DNA of 64,000 nucleotides, taken from contig CM055820.1 of assembly GCA_029582265.1 (NCBI GenBank), forward strand, positions 18,682,485-18,746,484, given 5' to 3'. Under the pieces are notes generated by a model that saw nothing but the letters and a program-made list of their open reading frames with translations, ran no database searches and was not told where the DNA came from. Position numbers and translations under genes: made by a program. This document shows positions 1 through 12,365 of the stretch, piece after piece (positions within the stretch are counted from its first letter, which is position 1; each line of letters starts with the position of its first letter). The stretch is from Zoroaster sp. YZ-2022. Its lineage: Eukaryota; Echinodermata; Asteroidea; Forcipulatida; Zoroasteridae.

Positions 1-604
1 TAGGGGCTCATATAAAATACTCAACATTTAAAAAAATCCATTCCACAATCAGCATTTTNNNNNNNNNNNNNNNNNNNNNNNNNNNNNNNNNNNNNNNNNN
101 NNNNNNNNNNNNNNNNNNNNNNNNNNNNNNNNNNNNNNNNNNNNNNNNNNNNNNNNNNNNNNNNNNNNNNNNNNNNNNNNNNNNNNNNNNNNNNNNNNNN
201 NNNNNNNNNNNNNNNNNNNNNNNNNNNNNNNNNNNNNNNNNNNNNNNNNNNNNNNNNNNNNNNNNNNNNNNNNNNNNNNNNNNNNNNNNNNNNNNNNNNN
301 NNNNNNNNNNNNNNNNNNNNNNNNNNNNNNNNNNNNNNNNNNNNNNNNNNNNNNNNNNNNNNNNNNNNNNNNNNNNNNNNNNNNNNNNNNNNNNNNNNNN
401 NNNNNNNNNNNNNNNNNNNNNNNNNNNNNNNNNNNNNNNNNNNNNNNNNNNNNNNNNNNNNNNNNNNNNNNNNNNNNNNNNNNNNNNNNNNNNNNNNNNN
501 NNNNNNNNNNNNNNNNNNNNNNNNNNNNNNNNNNNNNNNNNNNNNNNNNNNNNNNNNNTATCCTGTGTCAAAGGTAATTTATATAATGCACCTCTTTTAA
601 AAAA
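1..604. other. Assembly gap with short flanks
   Basis: Bases 59-558 are N, so nothing can be said about them. The 58 bases before the gap are AT-rich with no recognisable feature. The gap size of exactly 500 suggests a placeholder of unknown true length. Confidence 0.95.
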
Positions 605-1835
605 CATGTGTGTCGCTTCTAGAGGCGCTCTTTCACATATAATGACGTCATCAAACGTACATTGTGATAGAGTACACGTCAGTGTGATAATGTCATACAA
701 AAACCACATATTGTACCAGGGTGTCTGTGAAGCTCTATGTACATTGCTATATTTGAACTTTTGTTTTCGGGCCGGAAGCAAACGTCCAACGGCCGGGTCC
801 TATATTATTGTACGAATTGTCAAGTGGGTAACGACCTACAATATGGCTCAAAGATCATAATTATAGCTATTGTGGTTCAAAAGTTAATTATTTTAAATAG
901 TTTTCAATATTAATCTTTAACTTGGTGTAACTTGACACCTGATGATGTCATGATGACGTAATTTGTTTGATATTTAAGTTGATTCATAAGCTACAATATG
1001 ACATATGATTTGTGGTAATGTGACATTGGCAAGTGTACAAGTGAAAACGTCTTTTTAAACCTGTCGCTAGGGGCGCTCTTGCATATGATGACGTCATCAA
1101 ACCAACTATCTAAAAGTACACCCTACTGATGATACATGCACAATCATAACATAGCATTATTTTTTATTATTGGCTGCAGAGCTCTTTAAACTTGAACTTC
1201 CGGTTTGGACCCGGGAAACTAAGGTCAAAATGGGGTCATATCTGTGCACGAAATACGGGTGGGTAACGACCACAATATACATAGATGAAATTGATAGCAT
1301 ATGTGGTTCCGGATTTATTAATTTTTTAATGTTTTTCATTATTAATCTTTGATTTAGTGTAACTTGACACTGATGATGTCATGATGACGTAATTTGTTTT
1401 GATATTTAAGATGATTCATAGCTACAATAAGACATATCATTTGTGGTAATGTGACATTGGCAAGTGTACAAGTGAAAATAACGTCTTTTTAAACCTGTCG
1501 CTGGGGCGCTCTTGCATATGATGACGTCATCAAACCTACTATCAAAAGTACACCCTACTGATGATTACATACACAGAAATCATAGCATTATTTTTTCATA
1601 TTGGCTGTAGAGCTCTTCAAATTTGAACTTCGGTTTCGACCAGCTAAGGTCAAAATGGGGTCTATCTGTGCACTGAAATGCAGTGGGTAACGACCTGTAT
1701 ACCACATAGATGAAATTGATAGCATATGTGGTTCAGGAGTTATTAATTTTTTAATGTTTTCATTATTAATCTTTGATTTGGTGTAACTTGACACCTGATG
1801 ATGTCATTATGACGTCATTGCAATATACACACTAT
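605..1835. repeat. Three diverged tandem copies of a ~435-bp unit
   Basis: Copies start near 605, 1062 and 1494. Each begins with a GTCGCT...GGCGCTC segment followed by a TGACGTCA-containing stretch, and each contains GTGGGTAACGACC and an AACTTGACAC block; the first two go on to AAGTGTACAAGTGAAAA. The third copy is shorter. The 60-85 residue reading frames here run across the repeats on both strands and show no coding conservation, so this is read as a non-coding satellite-like array. Confidence 0.8.
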
Positions 1836-1939
1836 TGCACTATTGCCTTTGGTCCCCATAAGTTTCATGCAATCGCATTTATGGAACACTGCAAAAAGGC
1901 GTTCAGAATGAAACATGTGTTGTGCAATGCACTTCCGGT

Positions 1940-2240
1940 ACGGAAGCGCTAAACAGACAAATAAAAAAAAGCAAAACTTTAACAAAAACAATAGCTGTTT
2001 CCTTGCTTCGCTGCGAAACAGCTAAAAACACAACAAAAACACTGTTTTCGCTGCTTCGAAACAGCTAAACTTAACAAAACAAGAGCTGTTTCGCTTCGCT
2101 ACCAAACAGCTAAAGAAAGAAAAAAAAACTTTAAAAAAAACAAGGCTGTTTCGCTGCGCTTCGAAACAACTAAAAAAAAAAAAAAAAACTTTAACAAAAA
2201 CAACAGCTGTTTCGCTGCCTTCGCTGCGAAACAGCTAAGT
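1940..2240. repeat. Cluster of AGCTGTTTCG...CGAAACAGCT hairpins in A-rich DNA
   Basis: About five short inverted repeats with arms like AGCTGTTTCG and CGAAACAGCT are spaced by A-rich linkers (AAAACTTTAACAAAAACAA type). Loops differ in length and copy quality. A related hairpin with arms AGCTGTTCC/GGAACAGCT occurs twice at 35925-36040 next to a tRNA-like sequence, so this may be the tail of a SINE-type or foldback repeat family. Confidence 0.7.
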
Positions 2241-2740
2241 ATGAATAGGTTGGACTTCTTCAATCATTCTACTGCTATTAGAATAACCAAATAGCTCAAC
2301 CGTGAAGATAGAAATTTCATTGTTTTAATCTAATGCTTTTAGAATAATTGAGTTGTGGCATATATAAACTGCATCCGGTTGTATTGGGTTTCAGGTTAAG
2401 TGAACCATCGGTGTAAATATGAAGTGCGTTTTTCAAGTAGTGTATTATTTCTGTAGCAGTGGTCCCTTTTCATTTTATCAGTTATATATTGAGTGTGATT
2501 GTAGATTTCTGTGGAAATTTTGGTTTGCTATAATGCCAATAGGGAAAAGATTGTGCAGGGAAAGATATTTACTTGTTCTTGATGCCATCTTGCTTCAAAG
2601 GGTATGATATAGATCATTATTCCACTTCTCAGCATAATATTCTTTCTGCCAACAGTCAAGTTGAAGGTAATTGTTTGGGTGGGATAAGTGCATATTTAAT
2701 TTGATGCCATAAAATTACAAAGAGTACGTCTTAGTTGAAG
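2241..2740. other. No recognisable feature
   Basis: AT-rich intergenic DNA. A 62-codon frame at 2419-2607 has no motif or family resemblance and is not treated as a gene. Confidence 0.6.
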
Positions 2741-2746
2741 GGTGGA

Positions 2747-3356
2747 TCACCACACTCTGTTGTAATTTATTAAGAGCCGTTCCATAAAGTGTTCCAGTAC
2801 AAATTTGTAATGCTTGATATTGAATGCAGTCAGTTTTTGTTTATGAGTAGAGGCTGCAGAATTAAAAGCCTCACATCCGTATTCTATAATAGGTTTGATT
2901 AGAGTTTTATATAGTTGAAAGAGCGTGCTACAGTCTGCACCCAATCGGTACCACTTATGCATCTGAGAAGGTTGAGTCTATTTTTACATCTTTTAACTAT
3001 ATAATTGATGTGATCTTTCAATTAAGTTTTTTGTCAAAATTATTCCGAGAAATTGTGCTGATGAATGAAAGTTAATATTGACATTATTAATATTAAGTTT
3101 AGTAGTAAGTTCTTTATTGGTAAAAAGAACAGCAATTGTCTTAGGCATAGAAATTTTTAAAGCCCATTTTTTCGCACCATTTATAAATGTCATTTAAATT
3201 TTGTTGTATTTTCCTCATAAGAAAGTTGGTATTTCTATTAGATTTCCATATAGCTATATCATCTGCATATTGGGAGATATTTATTCCATAGGTGACTTCA
3301 GCAAGGTCGTTAACTGCAATATTGAACGAGTGGGTCATGTTTAGCTTGATATACAC
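2747..3356 (-). pseudogene. Jockey-like non-LTR reverse transcriptase fragment
   Basis: Read on the minus strand, three overlapping frames give consecutive parts of a reverse transcriptase. The segment near 3290-3230 contains SQYADDIAIW, the YADD catalytic box of motif C. It is followed by a thumb-like stretch (KWALKISMPKT, FLGIILTKN) and then by the post-RT region IKPIIEYGCEAF. Order and spacing fit the Jockey/CR1 group of LINEs. Frames change at least twice and no endonuclease lies upstream, so this is a 5'-truncated dead copy. Which Jockey-like clade it belongs to is not settled. Confidence 0.8.
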
Positions 3357-3360
3357 GTAA

Positions 3361-3682
3361 AAAAGACACTTTCAGCCATTTTAAAAATAATCATAAACTA
3401 CGATTTTCTGTAGTAATAAAATGGGGATTGTTCGGTGTCTGGATCATAATGAGATGGTTCACTTTAAATCTACCCTATCATATACCTAAGTTTTATCCTA
3501 TTTATAATTATATGGTTTCATATTGTATACCTTTACATACTTTACTTTAGGTACGACTATAATATAAATATAATACACTACAGTACATATTTTACATTAA
3601 AGCGGTCGGTTCAACCCTATTATACATACTCGCGTCCCTCATTCTATAAAACACCTCCTCAAATTATGCTAATTAGGATAAA
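3361..3682. other. No recognisable feature
   Basis: AT-rich spacer between two retroelement fragments on opposite strands; nothing identified. Confidence 0.5.
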
Positions 3683-5735
3683 ATGCTGGCTTCTGATTGG
3701 TCAATCGGGGTTAAAAGGGGCGGAGCTACTACCTATACAGACGGGCATCACTACTCACTTCATATTTTGTCGCTTAACGTTCGAGGTATGAGAAACAAAG
3801 ATAAAAGAAGACAACTTTTTCAGTGGATAAAATATCAGAAAGCAGATATTATCTTGTTTCAAGAAACCTTTTTAACACAAGAAATGCACAAAATCATTAG
3901 TCAAGAATGGCAAGGTTACAGTTTCCATGCATATGGAACGAACCACAGTCGAGGAGTATCTGTATTTGTAGATCAGATGTGTAACATTGATGTTATCAAT
4001 CACCATAGCAGTGATGACGGTCGTAAACTCATTCTGAACTACCGGTATACATTAAACGAGAAAGCTTTACCTTGTCAATATTTACGCTACCACTGCAGCT
4101 CAATACAAAGAACAGTTCTAAAAACATTGGCAAATTGGATTGATAGATACAGACTTAATGATGGTAACGTAATTATAGGAGGTGATTATATGTTGTGTAC
4201 TTAACCCGCCTGTTGATGTTAAAAACAAAAGTGGTCATTATAAGAAGATTAAATTACTATACAGGTTAATCACAAAATTCGATCTCTGTGATATTTGGAG
4301 AAAACTTCATCCAGACACAAAGCAATTCACATGGAGACAATTAAGTTTGAATACTGCATCTAGAATTGATTTCTGGCTTATCACAAAGATAATCGCTCCT
4401 TTAACTATCAGTTGTGACATACGTCCATCCATTAAAAGTGACCACAATGCAACTTTACTCAAAATAACTACCCAGGTAAACCCAGAGGTCCAGGATATTG
4501 GAAATTCAATTCAGATTTAGTAACAAACCCTCAGTACAAAAAGGTTATACTAAGCATCATTCAATAGTGTAAGAAGATGAACAAATGTACTCTCAAACAA
4601 AGCAAAGCAAAAGTTTTCTATCAGACTTGCAAGGGCTGTGACGCACCAACAAATTACTACCACTGACAAACTGAGTAAAGAGCTGGATGAATTGCAGGAG
4701 TAAATGGGACAATTCTCCCAACAAAAACTAAAGCGCAATATTTGCCAAAAGCAGGCCGAGCTAGAAAAAATGGTTGCTTACAAAACAAAGGTGCTATTAT
4801 TCGTTCCAGAGTGAAATGGTTTGAAGAGGAGAAAAGAATATACCAAGTATTTCATGGGTCTTGAGAAATCCAGAGGTAATAAAAAGTGATGATGTCCATA
4901 AGCAAGCAAGAATGGAAATGTTACCCATGATCAAGCTTTAATTATGCGTGAAACTGTTAACTATTATAGTGAGCTTTATACATCCGAAAAACATCCTGAT
5001 GAAAGCATCGATCAGTATTTAAATGATATTAAGGGCACGGAAAAACTCAGTGAAGAAGACGTGAATCACTGTGAAGGTTTTCTAACTTGTAAAGAATGTG
5101 AAGATGCGCTATTTGCTATGAAAAATAACAAAAAGCTCCAGGTTCTGATGGGCTTTCTGTAGAGGTTTTATAAAACCTTTGGCATGACATAAAACATATG
5201 TTTATTGATTCCATAAATGAAGGTTATGTGAAAGGACAACTTTCCACCACACAAAAAGGTATTATTACGCTCATTCATAAGAAAAGGTGAGATTGAAAAT
5301 CTGTGGACAATTGGAGGCCAATTACACTACTCAATTATGACTATAAGATTGTTACTACTGCCCTAGCAATAAGACTCCAAAAGGTCTTGCCACGAATACT
5401 TAACGAGGATCACTATGGTTACATAAAAGGTAGAAATGCGGGACAAAACATCCGTCTGATTCAAGACAAAATTGATTTGCGCTTAGATAAACAGACTGAA
5501 GAGGCCATTATTTTCGCAATTAACGCATTCAATTCAAACACTACTTTTAATTATAAACTTCTTTGGAAAACGTTCAAAAATGAAATTGAATTCACAAACT
5601 GTATTATACCAAATTTCAAAACATTTGTCTGTTAATTAATTTGTAATGCTTCTGTTTTCTTCTTTTGTTTTGTACAATTGTGTGCTTTTGACATGTAATT
5701 GTATTGATGGATAAACAATAAAACGCCTGGAAAAG
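3683..5735 (+). pseudogene. L1/Tx1-like LINE ORF2 remnant
   Basis: An apurinic-type endonuclease starts near 3755 with LSLNVRGMRNKDKR, continues with ADIILFQETF and the GGDYNCVL-type core (frameshift about 4185), and ends with a DFWL...SDHNA block near 4370-4455. After a decayed linker, the RT N-terminus appears: ETVNYYSELYTSE (about 4948) and NWRPITLLNYDYKI followed by RLQKVLPRIL and EDHYGYIKGRNAGQNI (5306-5450), characteristic of the L1/Tx1 clade. The copy is cut off soon after RT motif 2, so the YxDD box is absent. Sequence to about 5735 includes AATAAA at 5716. Stops and frame changes make it inactive. Confidence 0.85.
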
Positions 5736-6454
5736 GCAAAAGAGAGAAAAAAATCAGTCTCCTGCCACCAAAAAACTCCCACTCACAGTCTCATCTACCC
5801 ACCCGTCCTGTCGATCGGGTCTTGCCTAAAATTACGTTTAGACAAGTTAGTACCGCTTCGACGCCTATAAAAAGGAACACACAATGCAACTTTTGTATAC
5901 AATGACTACAATTAATGCGCATTTTCAGCTTATTTCAATATATCATAACTTTCTTAACAATACAAAAAGAACTTGGGACATCAGTGCCCATTATTATCAA
6001 TACATCCGAAACCCATGTTTTCATCAAAAGCTTAACCTCTAATTGATTTTGAAACAGTCCTTAAATGCAATATTCACATGTACTTTATTCCTGATACTAT
6101 TTGCTTGTTTAATAAGTTATTGTTTCTTAACTGTGAGCGCCTAACAAGCAGCCACTCATAACAGCTCTCCAGTTTTTGTGTTAAATAAGTGTTTTGTAGC
6201 TACTAGTGTGTCTTCATTTTTATACTAGTGGATTTGTTATTACACCTGGAATCTACTGGACGTTTTATGTATTGGTGCATTTGTCTTCTTATAATAAGTG
6301 AAAAACTGCTGTATTTTGTCTGTCTCTGCTGTAAGATTTTACTGTGTAGTCGATACACATCTTGTATCTTCATTTTTTTGTGCAGTCAACCCTGACTTAG
6401 ATTTAAACCTGTAGCTTGAGATTTTAACCTGTAGCTTGACCACAAGCCTTTTGT
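5736..6454. other. Spacer, possibly the 5' UTR of the following LINE
   Basis: No coding signal. Because the next LINE ORF starts at 6455 and is close to full length, part of this stretch could be its 5' untranslated leader; no boundary or target duplication was located. Confidence 0.4.
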
Positions 6455-9400
6455 TTGGATCAATTACTTTGTGATCAGACAGTGGAGGTCTACATCCTGT
6501 TTATCTTACTCTTGCTATCTGGACCATTGTGTCTCAATGACTCATCTTTAGAATATGACTACAGCGTGCAACCAACAGCTTGTATGCTACATAAAAAACA
6601 ACAAATCCGCCATCTTAAATTTTTGAGTTGTCCTATATCATATTATGATAATTCATCTGCCACATTTCACCCGGAACTCTTAATTTCTGGTGACATAAAC
6701 CCAAACCCTGGACCTGAAACACTGATCAACACACCCACCAACGCCACTCAGCTCCATAAAATTTCCTACAGCCGCAATGAACTACTCAATCTTCGCAATG
6801 CTTCATGTACTGATGCAGCATTATCTTATTCAGCATTGAGTCAATTAAACTGTCTTGGAATACTTGCCAATCAACCTCAAACATACCGCCGCACACAGAG
6901 GTAAAAAAGCTGGTCACCGTAGAATGGACAAACTTACACACTGGCCTGACCAACCCCCAACAGTGAACTTAACCACATCAACAAGCGACATTGGCATAAC
7001 TTCAACTCCAAATGTTCATGATGAGTCTAAACTTCAGCTCTGTGTCTTGAACACTCAATCCATATGTAACAAATCGGATGAATTCGTTGACTTTGTATCT
7101 GAGACATGGTGTAAACCTGATGATGACTTGCTACCCTGCGAGTGCACTCCTGCTGGCTACTCTCTCCATCATATCCCCAGACCAAAAAAGACCGGTGGAG
7201 GGGTTGCACTTCTCTTTAGGTCCAGTTTATCTGTCAGTATGAAAAAATTTAACATTGACTACCTAACATTTGAATCTCTGCATGCTGAGGTAACATGCAA
7301 CTCTAGATCTGTTCGCCTTGTTAATATATATCGACCAGAAAGGGATGTTGATGGTAAACATGTAAATTTCTCAATTTTTCTCCAGGAATTTGATAAATTA
7401 ATTGTGGATTATCTCTTGCACCCATCTGACATTATTTTAACCGGCGATTTTAACATTCATATGGACATCAGTTTAAAGATCTGCTCTCTGCTCATGGACT
7501 TATCCAGCACATCACAGCACCCACATCGATATGGTCAATGTCTTGACCTCATGATAACGCGTGAAAATACTTCACCTCTCATCTCAAATATAACTATCCA
7601 TCCCGGCTTATCTGATCATTATGCAATCATGGCAGATATGAACCTTAAAAAACCTCCCATACCTACCATTTCTGTAACTACTCGCCACTGGAAAAATGTA
7701 AATATCCAAGATTTATGTCATGATAATGAATCAACCTTGAAGATGGTGAGCTGGATTCTTGTGTCAATCTATTTGAATCTACTGTCCGTAACATCTTGGA
7801 CGATCATGCTCCGCAAAAAACTCGAACTGTTAAACTACAATCTGAATCCCCCTGGTTCAATGATGATATTCGTGCTGCAAGGAAAATCCGCCGTCAACTT
7901 GAGCGACAATGAGAAACTTGGAGTACATCGGCAAGAATACTGTAACCAACGTGATATTGTGAAGAACATGATTAACCAGGCAAAAATAGCTCACTACTCA
8001 TCTCTTGTGGAAGAGAGCTCTGGCGATCAGAAAAAAAACTCTTTAACATTGTTGAAAGGCTGCTTCATAAACCCAAAACTCCAGTGCTTCCATGTACACA
8101 CTCCGATCAGGACCTTGCAAATGCATTTTTAAACTTTTTTTGTCACAAAAATTGAGAATCGGTCGTTCTTTTCCCCCAGTACCTGCCATTCTATCACAAA
8201 CACCGCCACGCAAGGATCCACATTGTAGACTGTCTATGTTTGAGCGTTACGGAGATCAAGAAATTCATCATGAAATCGCCATCAAAATCATGTAAACTTG
8301 ATCCAGTACCAACTTCGCTAATAAAACAAAATATTGATGTGTTTGCTCAGTATATCACAATTATTGTAAACAGATCTCTTTCTTCCGGTTGTTTCCCTGA
8401 TAGCCAGAAGGTTGCTCATGTTAAACCACTCCTAAAGAAATCCAATTTGGACAAGGAAGTTTTCAAGAATTACCGACCGGTAGCGAATTTAAAGTACCTT
8501 GGAAAAACAATCGAGTGAGTTGTTTTATCGCGGATCTCTGACCATGTTCGTGCTAATAACCTGTCGGACACATTTCAGTCAGCCTATAAACCATTTCATG
8601 GAACGGAAACTGCTCTTCACCGCGTCAACAATGACATTTTATCTGCCATGGATGATGGAAAAATCACTGCATTAGTTTTGTTAGACGTAAGCGTCGCTTT
8701 TAACACAGTCGATCACAAAATCCTTCTCTCTCGCCTTCAATATCATCTTGGAATACATGACACAGCCCTGGATTGGTGTAAGTCCTACCTTTTAAATAGG
8801 CCTCAGCATGTTTGTATTGGTAACGCTATCTCCGAGCCTGTTATTCTTGACTATTCTGTACCCCAAGGCTCCATGCTCGGCCCACTGTGGTTTACTGTTT
8901 ATACCTTTTCAGTTCGTGATATAATTTTGAAGTATAATTTAAATTATCATGTCTAGTCTACGCTGATGACACGCAGCTTTACATTACTTTTAAATCTTCT
9001 CAAGAACCTGCCGATTCGTGTATTACAACGCTGGAGAAATGTATTCAAGAGATTCGTAGTTGGATGAGGCAAAACTTCTTGAAATTGAATGACGAAAAGA
9101 CAGAATTTGTTCTATTTGGATCACGTCAGCAATTATCTAAAGTTTCTCTTCCATTTATTACAATTGGTGACTCGCAGATAACCCCCTCGTCACAAGCACG
9201 TAATTTGGGTGTTATATTTGACTCGACAATGACTTTAAAACCTCATATCTCCAACATTGTTCGCATATCATCATTTCATATCAGAAATATTAGCCGAATA
9301 AGGAAATACTTGAATAAAAGTGCTGCTGAACAAATTATACATGCGTTTGTCACATCACGGCTCGATAACGGGAATGCTCTCCTTTACGGTCTCCCGCAGA

Positions 9401-9815
9401 ATCAAATATCTCGTCTTCAGCACATACAAAAAACAGCAGCTCGTGTTGTAACTTTGTCCAGAAAGTCATACCATATTACGCCAATCTTGAAAGAACTGCA
9501 CTGGCTAACCGCTTCCTGTTTCACAGAGAATTGTTTTTAAACTTATGCTAATTGTTCACAAATCTTTTAATAGTATTGTTCCAATTTATATTTTTGAACT
9601 GCTTAAAGTCTACACTCCATCACGCAATTTGCGCTCCAGCAACATGTCTCTCCTAAAGAAACCACTGGGGTGATAGGTCTTTTTCTGTCGCGGCTCCGAG
9701 ACTCTGGAATCACCTTCCAACTAAACTCAAATCTTGTCATAGTATAACTAGATTTAAGTCGATGCTTAAAACTCATCTTATGTCACAATTCTTCAAAGAT
9801 GATGTATATTTGTAA
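6455..9815 (+). pseudogene. CR1/L2-like LINE with 2A-like motif, EN and RT
   Basis: The 149-codon leader frame (6455-6904) contains SGDINPNPGP near 6685-6715, a 2A-like signature seen at the N-terminus of some CR1-type LINE proteins. An endonuclease follows in another frame (about 7035-7640): LCVLNTQSICNKSDE, SETWC, GGGVALLFR, ILTGDFNIH and LSDHYAI. RT pieces follow: NYRPVANL (8470), LVLLDVSVAFNTVDH (8675), SVPQGSMLGPLWF (8858), a YADDTQLYI box at about 8958, and LGVIFDSTM. The C-terminal RLWNHLP-type block lies near 9695 and the frame ends about 9815. Many frameshifts and in-frame stops separate these parts, so it is non-functional. The domain set and 3' end point to the CR1/L2 group. Confidence 0.9.
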
Positions 9816-10119
<304 letters not shown>

Positions 10120-10187
10120 ATAGCCCCAAACAAAACTTTTTATTCCTGTGGCCTACAGAGAGGGCGCTGTCTAGATTCAATGCACTA

Positions 10188-10267
10188 ATTACTTAATAAA
10201 GGCATTGTTCTTAGGAGATTAGACAGAATTTAGCACCAACTGATGCCTTCATTTTTCATTGCCACAG
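10188..10267. repeat. 80-bp direct repeat, left copy
   Basis: Starts ATTACTTAATAAAGG and ends CATTGCCACAG. It recurs with a single visible mismatch at 12098-12177. The two copies bracket a 1.9-kb block with a minisatellite. Origin by tandem duplication or as ends of an unknown mobile element cannot be told apart. Confidence 0.9.
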
Positions 10268-10890
10268 GTATGTTGACAACTTTTGAATATTATTCTGTTG
10301 TTATTTAGGTATTATAGATTACATAGGAGGCTGAATTTGTGTATTTAGACTAAGGATGGTTAAGATGGAGAAGGATTGAAAAGTTAACTTTTTCTTTTGT
10401 GCAAAGTTACTAAACTGTGTAAATAGGTATATGTGCACGCATGGCCCAAATATCAGTGCAGGTTTTCGGGATTGCAACAAGGTAGCAGAGTAAAGAAACA
10501 CGCTGACCTGTGAATAGATTTAGGAAGGAAATCCTCTTAGGTTTACATAGATTAAAGTATTTGCTTGTCGAGAAATGCCATTAGTATTGTAGAAAAGTAA
10601 GATTACAGACAAATAGAAGTGTTCTCATTGAGTCTGGTTAGATAGTAAATAGATATTTTATTTCTTTAAGCACTTATATGGTTTAGATCAAGAAATTGAA
10701 CCTTTGGCAATTATGTAGTCAGTCATGTGTATTGAATAATGCAATGAACATAGTGCCTTGTTCGGTCGAAAATGGTCAGAAGGTATTTCAGATGAATACA
10801 AATAGAGACATCAAGACAATCGAGTAGATCTGGTGTTCATGCAGTAAACAGTTTAGAAGAGAGATTATAGACCTTGCTTTGTAACACATA
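10268..10890. other. Non-coding DNA inside the direct-repeat pair
   Basis: No gene, hairpin or known repeat recognised. It leads into the minisatellite. Confidence 0.5.
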
Positions 10891-11840
10891 GTAAATAGTT
10901 AGGCCTTACAATTAAAGGGTATGTTTCTCTTTTGCTATTAGTAAATAGTTAGGCTTTACAATTAAAGGTTATGTTTCTCTTTTGTTATTAGTAAATAGTT
11001 AGGCCTTACAATTAAAGGGTATGTTTCTCTTTTGCTATTAGTAAATAGTTAGGCTTTACAATTAAAGGTTATGTTTCTCTTTTGTTATTAGTAAATAGTT
11101 AGGCCTTACAATTAAAGGGTATGTTTCTCTTTTGTTATTAGTAAATAGTTAGGCCTTACAATTAAAGGGTATGTTTCTCTTTTGTTATTAGTAAATAGTT
11201 AGGCCTTACAATTAAAGGGTATGTTTCTCTTTTGTTATTAGTAAATAGTTAGGCCTTACAATTAAAGGGTATGTTTCTCTTTTGTTATTAGTAAATAGTT
11301 AGGCCTTACAATTAAAGGGTATGTTTCTCTTTTGCTATTAGTAAATAGTTAGGCCTTACAATTAAAGGGTATGTTTCTCTTTTGCTATTAGTAAATAGTT
11401 AGGCTTTACAATTAAAGGTTATGTTTCTCTTTTGTTATTAGTAAATAGTTAGGCCTTACAATTAAAGGGTATGTTTCTCTTTTGTTATTAGTAAATAGTT
11501 AGGCCTTACAATTAAAGGGTATGTTTCTCTTTTGTTATTAGTAAATAGTTAGGCCTTACAATTAAAGGTTATGTTTCTCTTTTGTTATTAGTAAATAGTT
11601 AGGCCTTACAATTAAAGGTTATGTTTCTCTTTTGCTATTAGTAAATAGTTAGGCCTTACAATTAAAGGGTATGTTTCTCTTTTGTTATTAGTAAATAGTT
11701 AGGCCTTACAATTAAAGGTTATGTTTCTCTTTTGTTATTAGTAAATAGTTAGGCCTTACAATTAAAGGTTATGTTTCTCTTTTGCTATTAGTAAATAGTT
11801 AGGCCTTACAATTAAAGGTTATGTTTCTCTTTTGCTATTA
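10891..11840. repeat. 50-bp minisatellite, exactly 19 copies
   Basis: The unit starts GTAAATAGTTAGG and ends TTTCTCTTTTGYTATTA. The array is 950 bp, all units 50 bp with no indels. Three sites vary: GGCCTT/GGCTTT, AAGGGT/AAGGTT, and GCTATTA/GTTATTA. The first four units alternate two haplotypes, giving a 100-bp higher-order period, then one haplotype dominates. This suggests recent expansion by unequal exchange. Confidence 0.98.
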
Positions 11841-12097
11841 GTAGTTCCCAATATGGATTTAGAAGTTGGACTAATATTATTGACCAAAGGTTGAGTACTA
11901 GTGAATAATCGCCGTCTGCTATTAAGTTGAAGTATTCCTAACCACGTAGATTTTCAGCACAGTTATCACGTGATTTGACATGATGATGTTGAAATTACGG
12001 ATAGATGCGAGAACTCTCTAGGTTTAGGAAGACAGAATGTTTAATTTATGTAAATAATACTTGTTATATTTTATTAATACAGTTGCATTCATTGAAA
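11841..12097. other. Non-coding spacer inside the direct-repeat pair
   Basis: No feature recognised between the minisatellite and the right 80-bp repeat. Confidence 0.5.
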
Positions 12098-12177
12098 ATT
12101 ACTTAATAAAGGCATTGTTCTTAAGAGATTAGACAGAATTTAGCACCAACTGATGCCTTCATTTTTCATTGCCACAG
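12098..12177. repeat. 80-bp direct repeat, right copy
   Basis: Near-identical partner of 10188-10267; the visible difference is TTAAGAG here against TTAGGAG on the left. Confidence 0.9.
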
Positions 12178-12199
12178 ATTCGTTTTCCCCGAGACCCTG

Positions 12200-12365
12200 G
12201 TAACATTATTATTATTATTAATTAAATAACGGTAGTTACCATAATGAAAATAATTGCATTCAAACAGAACATGCAAAAACAAATTTCCAAAAATTAAGAA
12301 TCCCACTGGCAGTTGTTTGATTTATGTATTTTCCAGGATGTATTCCCTATCCCCGATTTCTTGGG
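12200..12365. repeat. Direct repeat flanking Element A, left copy
   Basis: About 160 bp starting with an ATT microsatellite, then TAAATAACGGTAGTTACC, and ending near TTTTCCAGGATG and CCCCGATTTC. It is repeated almost unchanged at 29105-29270. It forms the 3' end (minus orientation) of the zinc-knuckle unit, so the second copy probably marks another, adjacent unit of the same repeat family. Confidence 0.75.

Noticed and set aside
10891..11840. CRISPR array
   Set aside because: The 50-bp units are contiguous with no unique spacers, and the DNA is eukaryotic.
10188..12177. LTR retrotransposon suggested by 80-bp direct repeats
   Set aside because: No gag/pol coding, primer-binding site or TG...CA ends.
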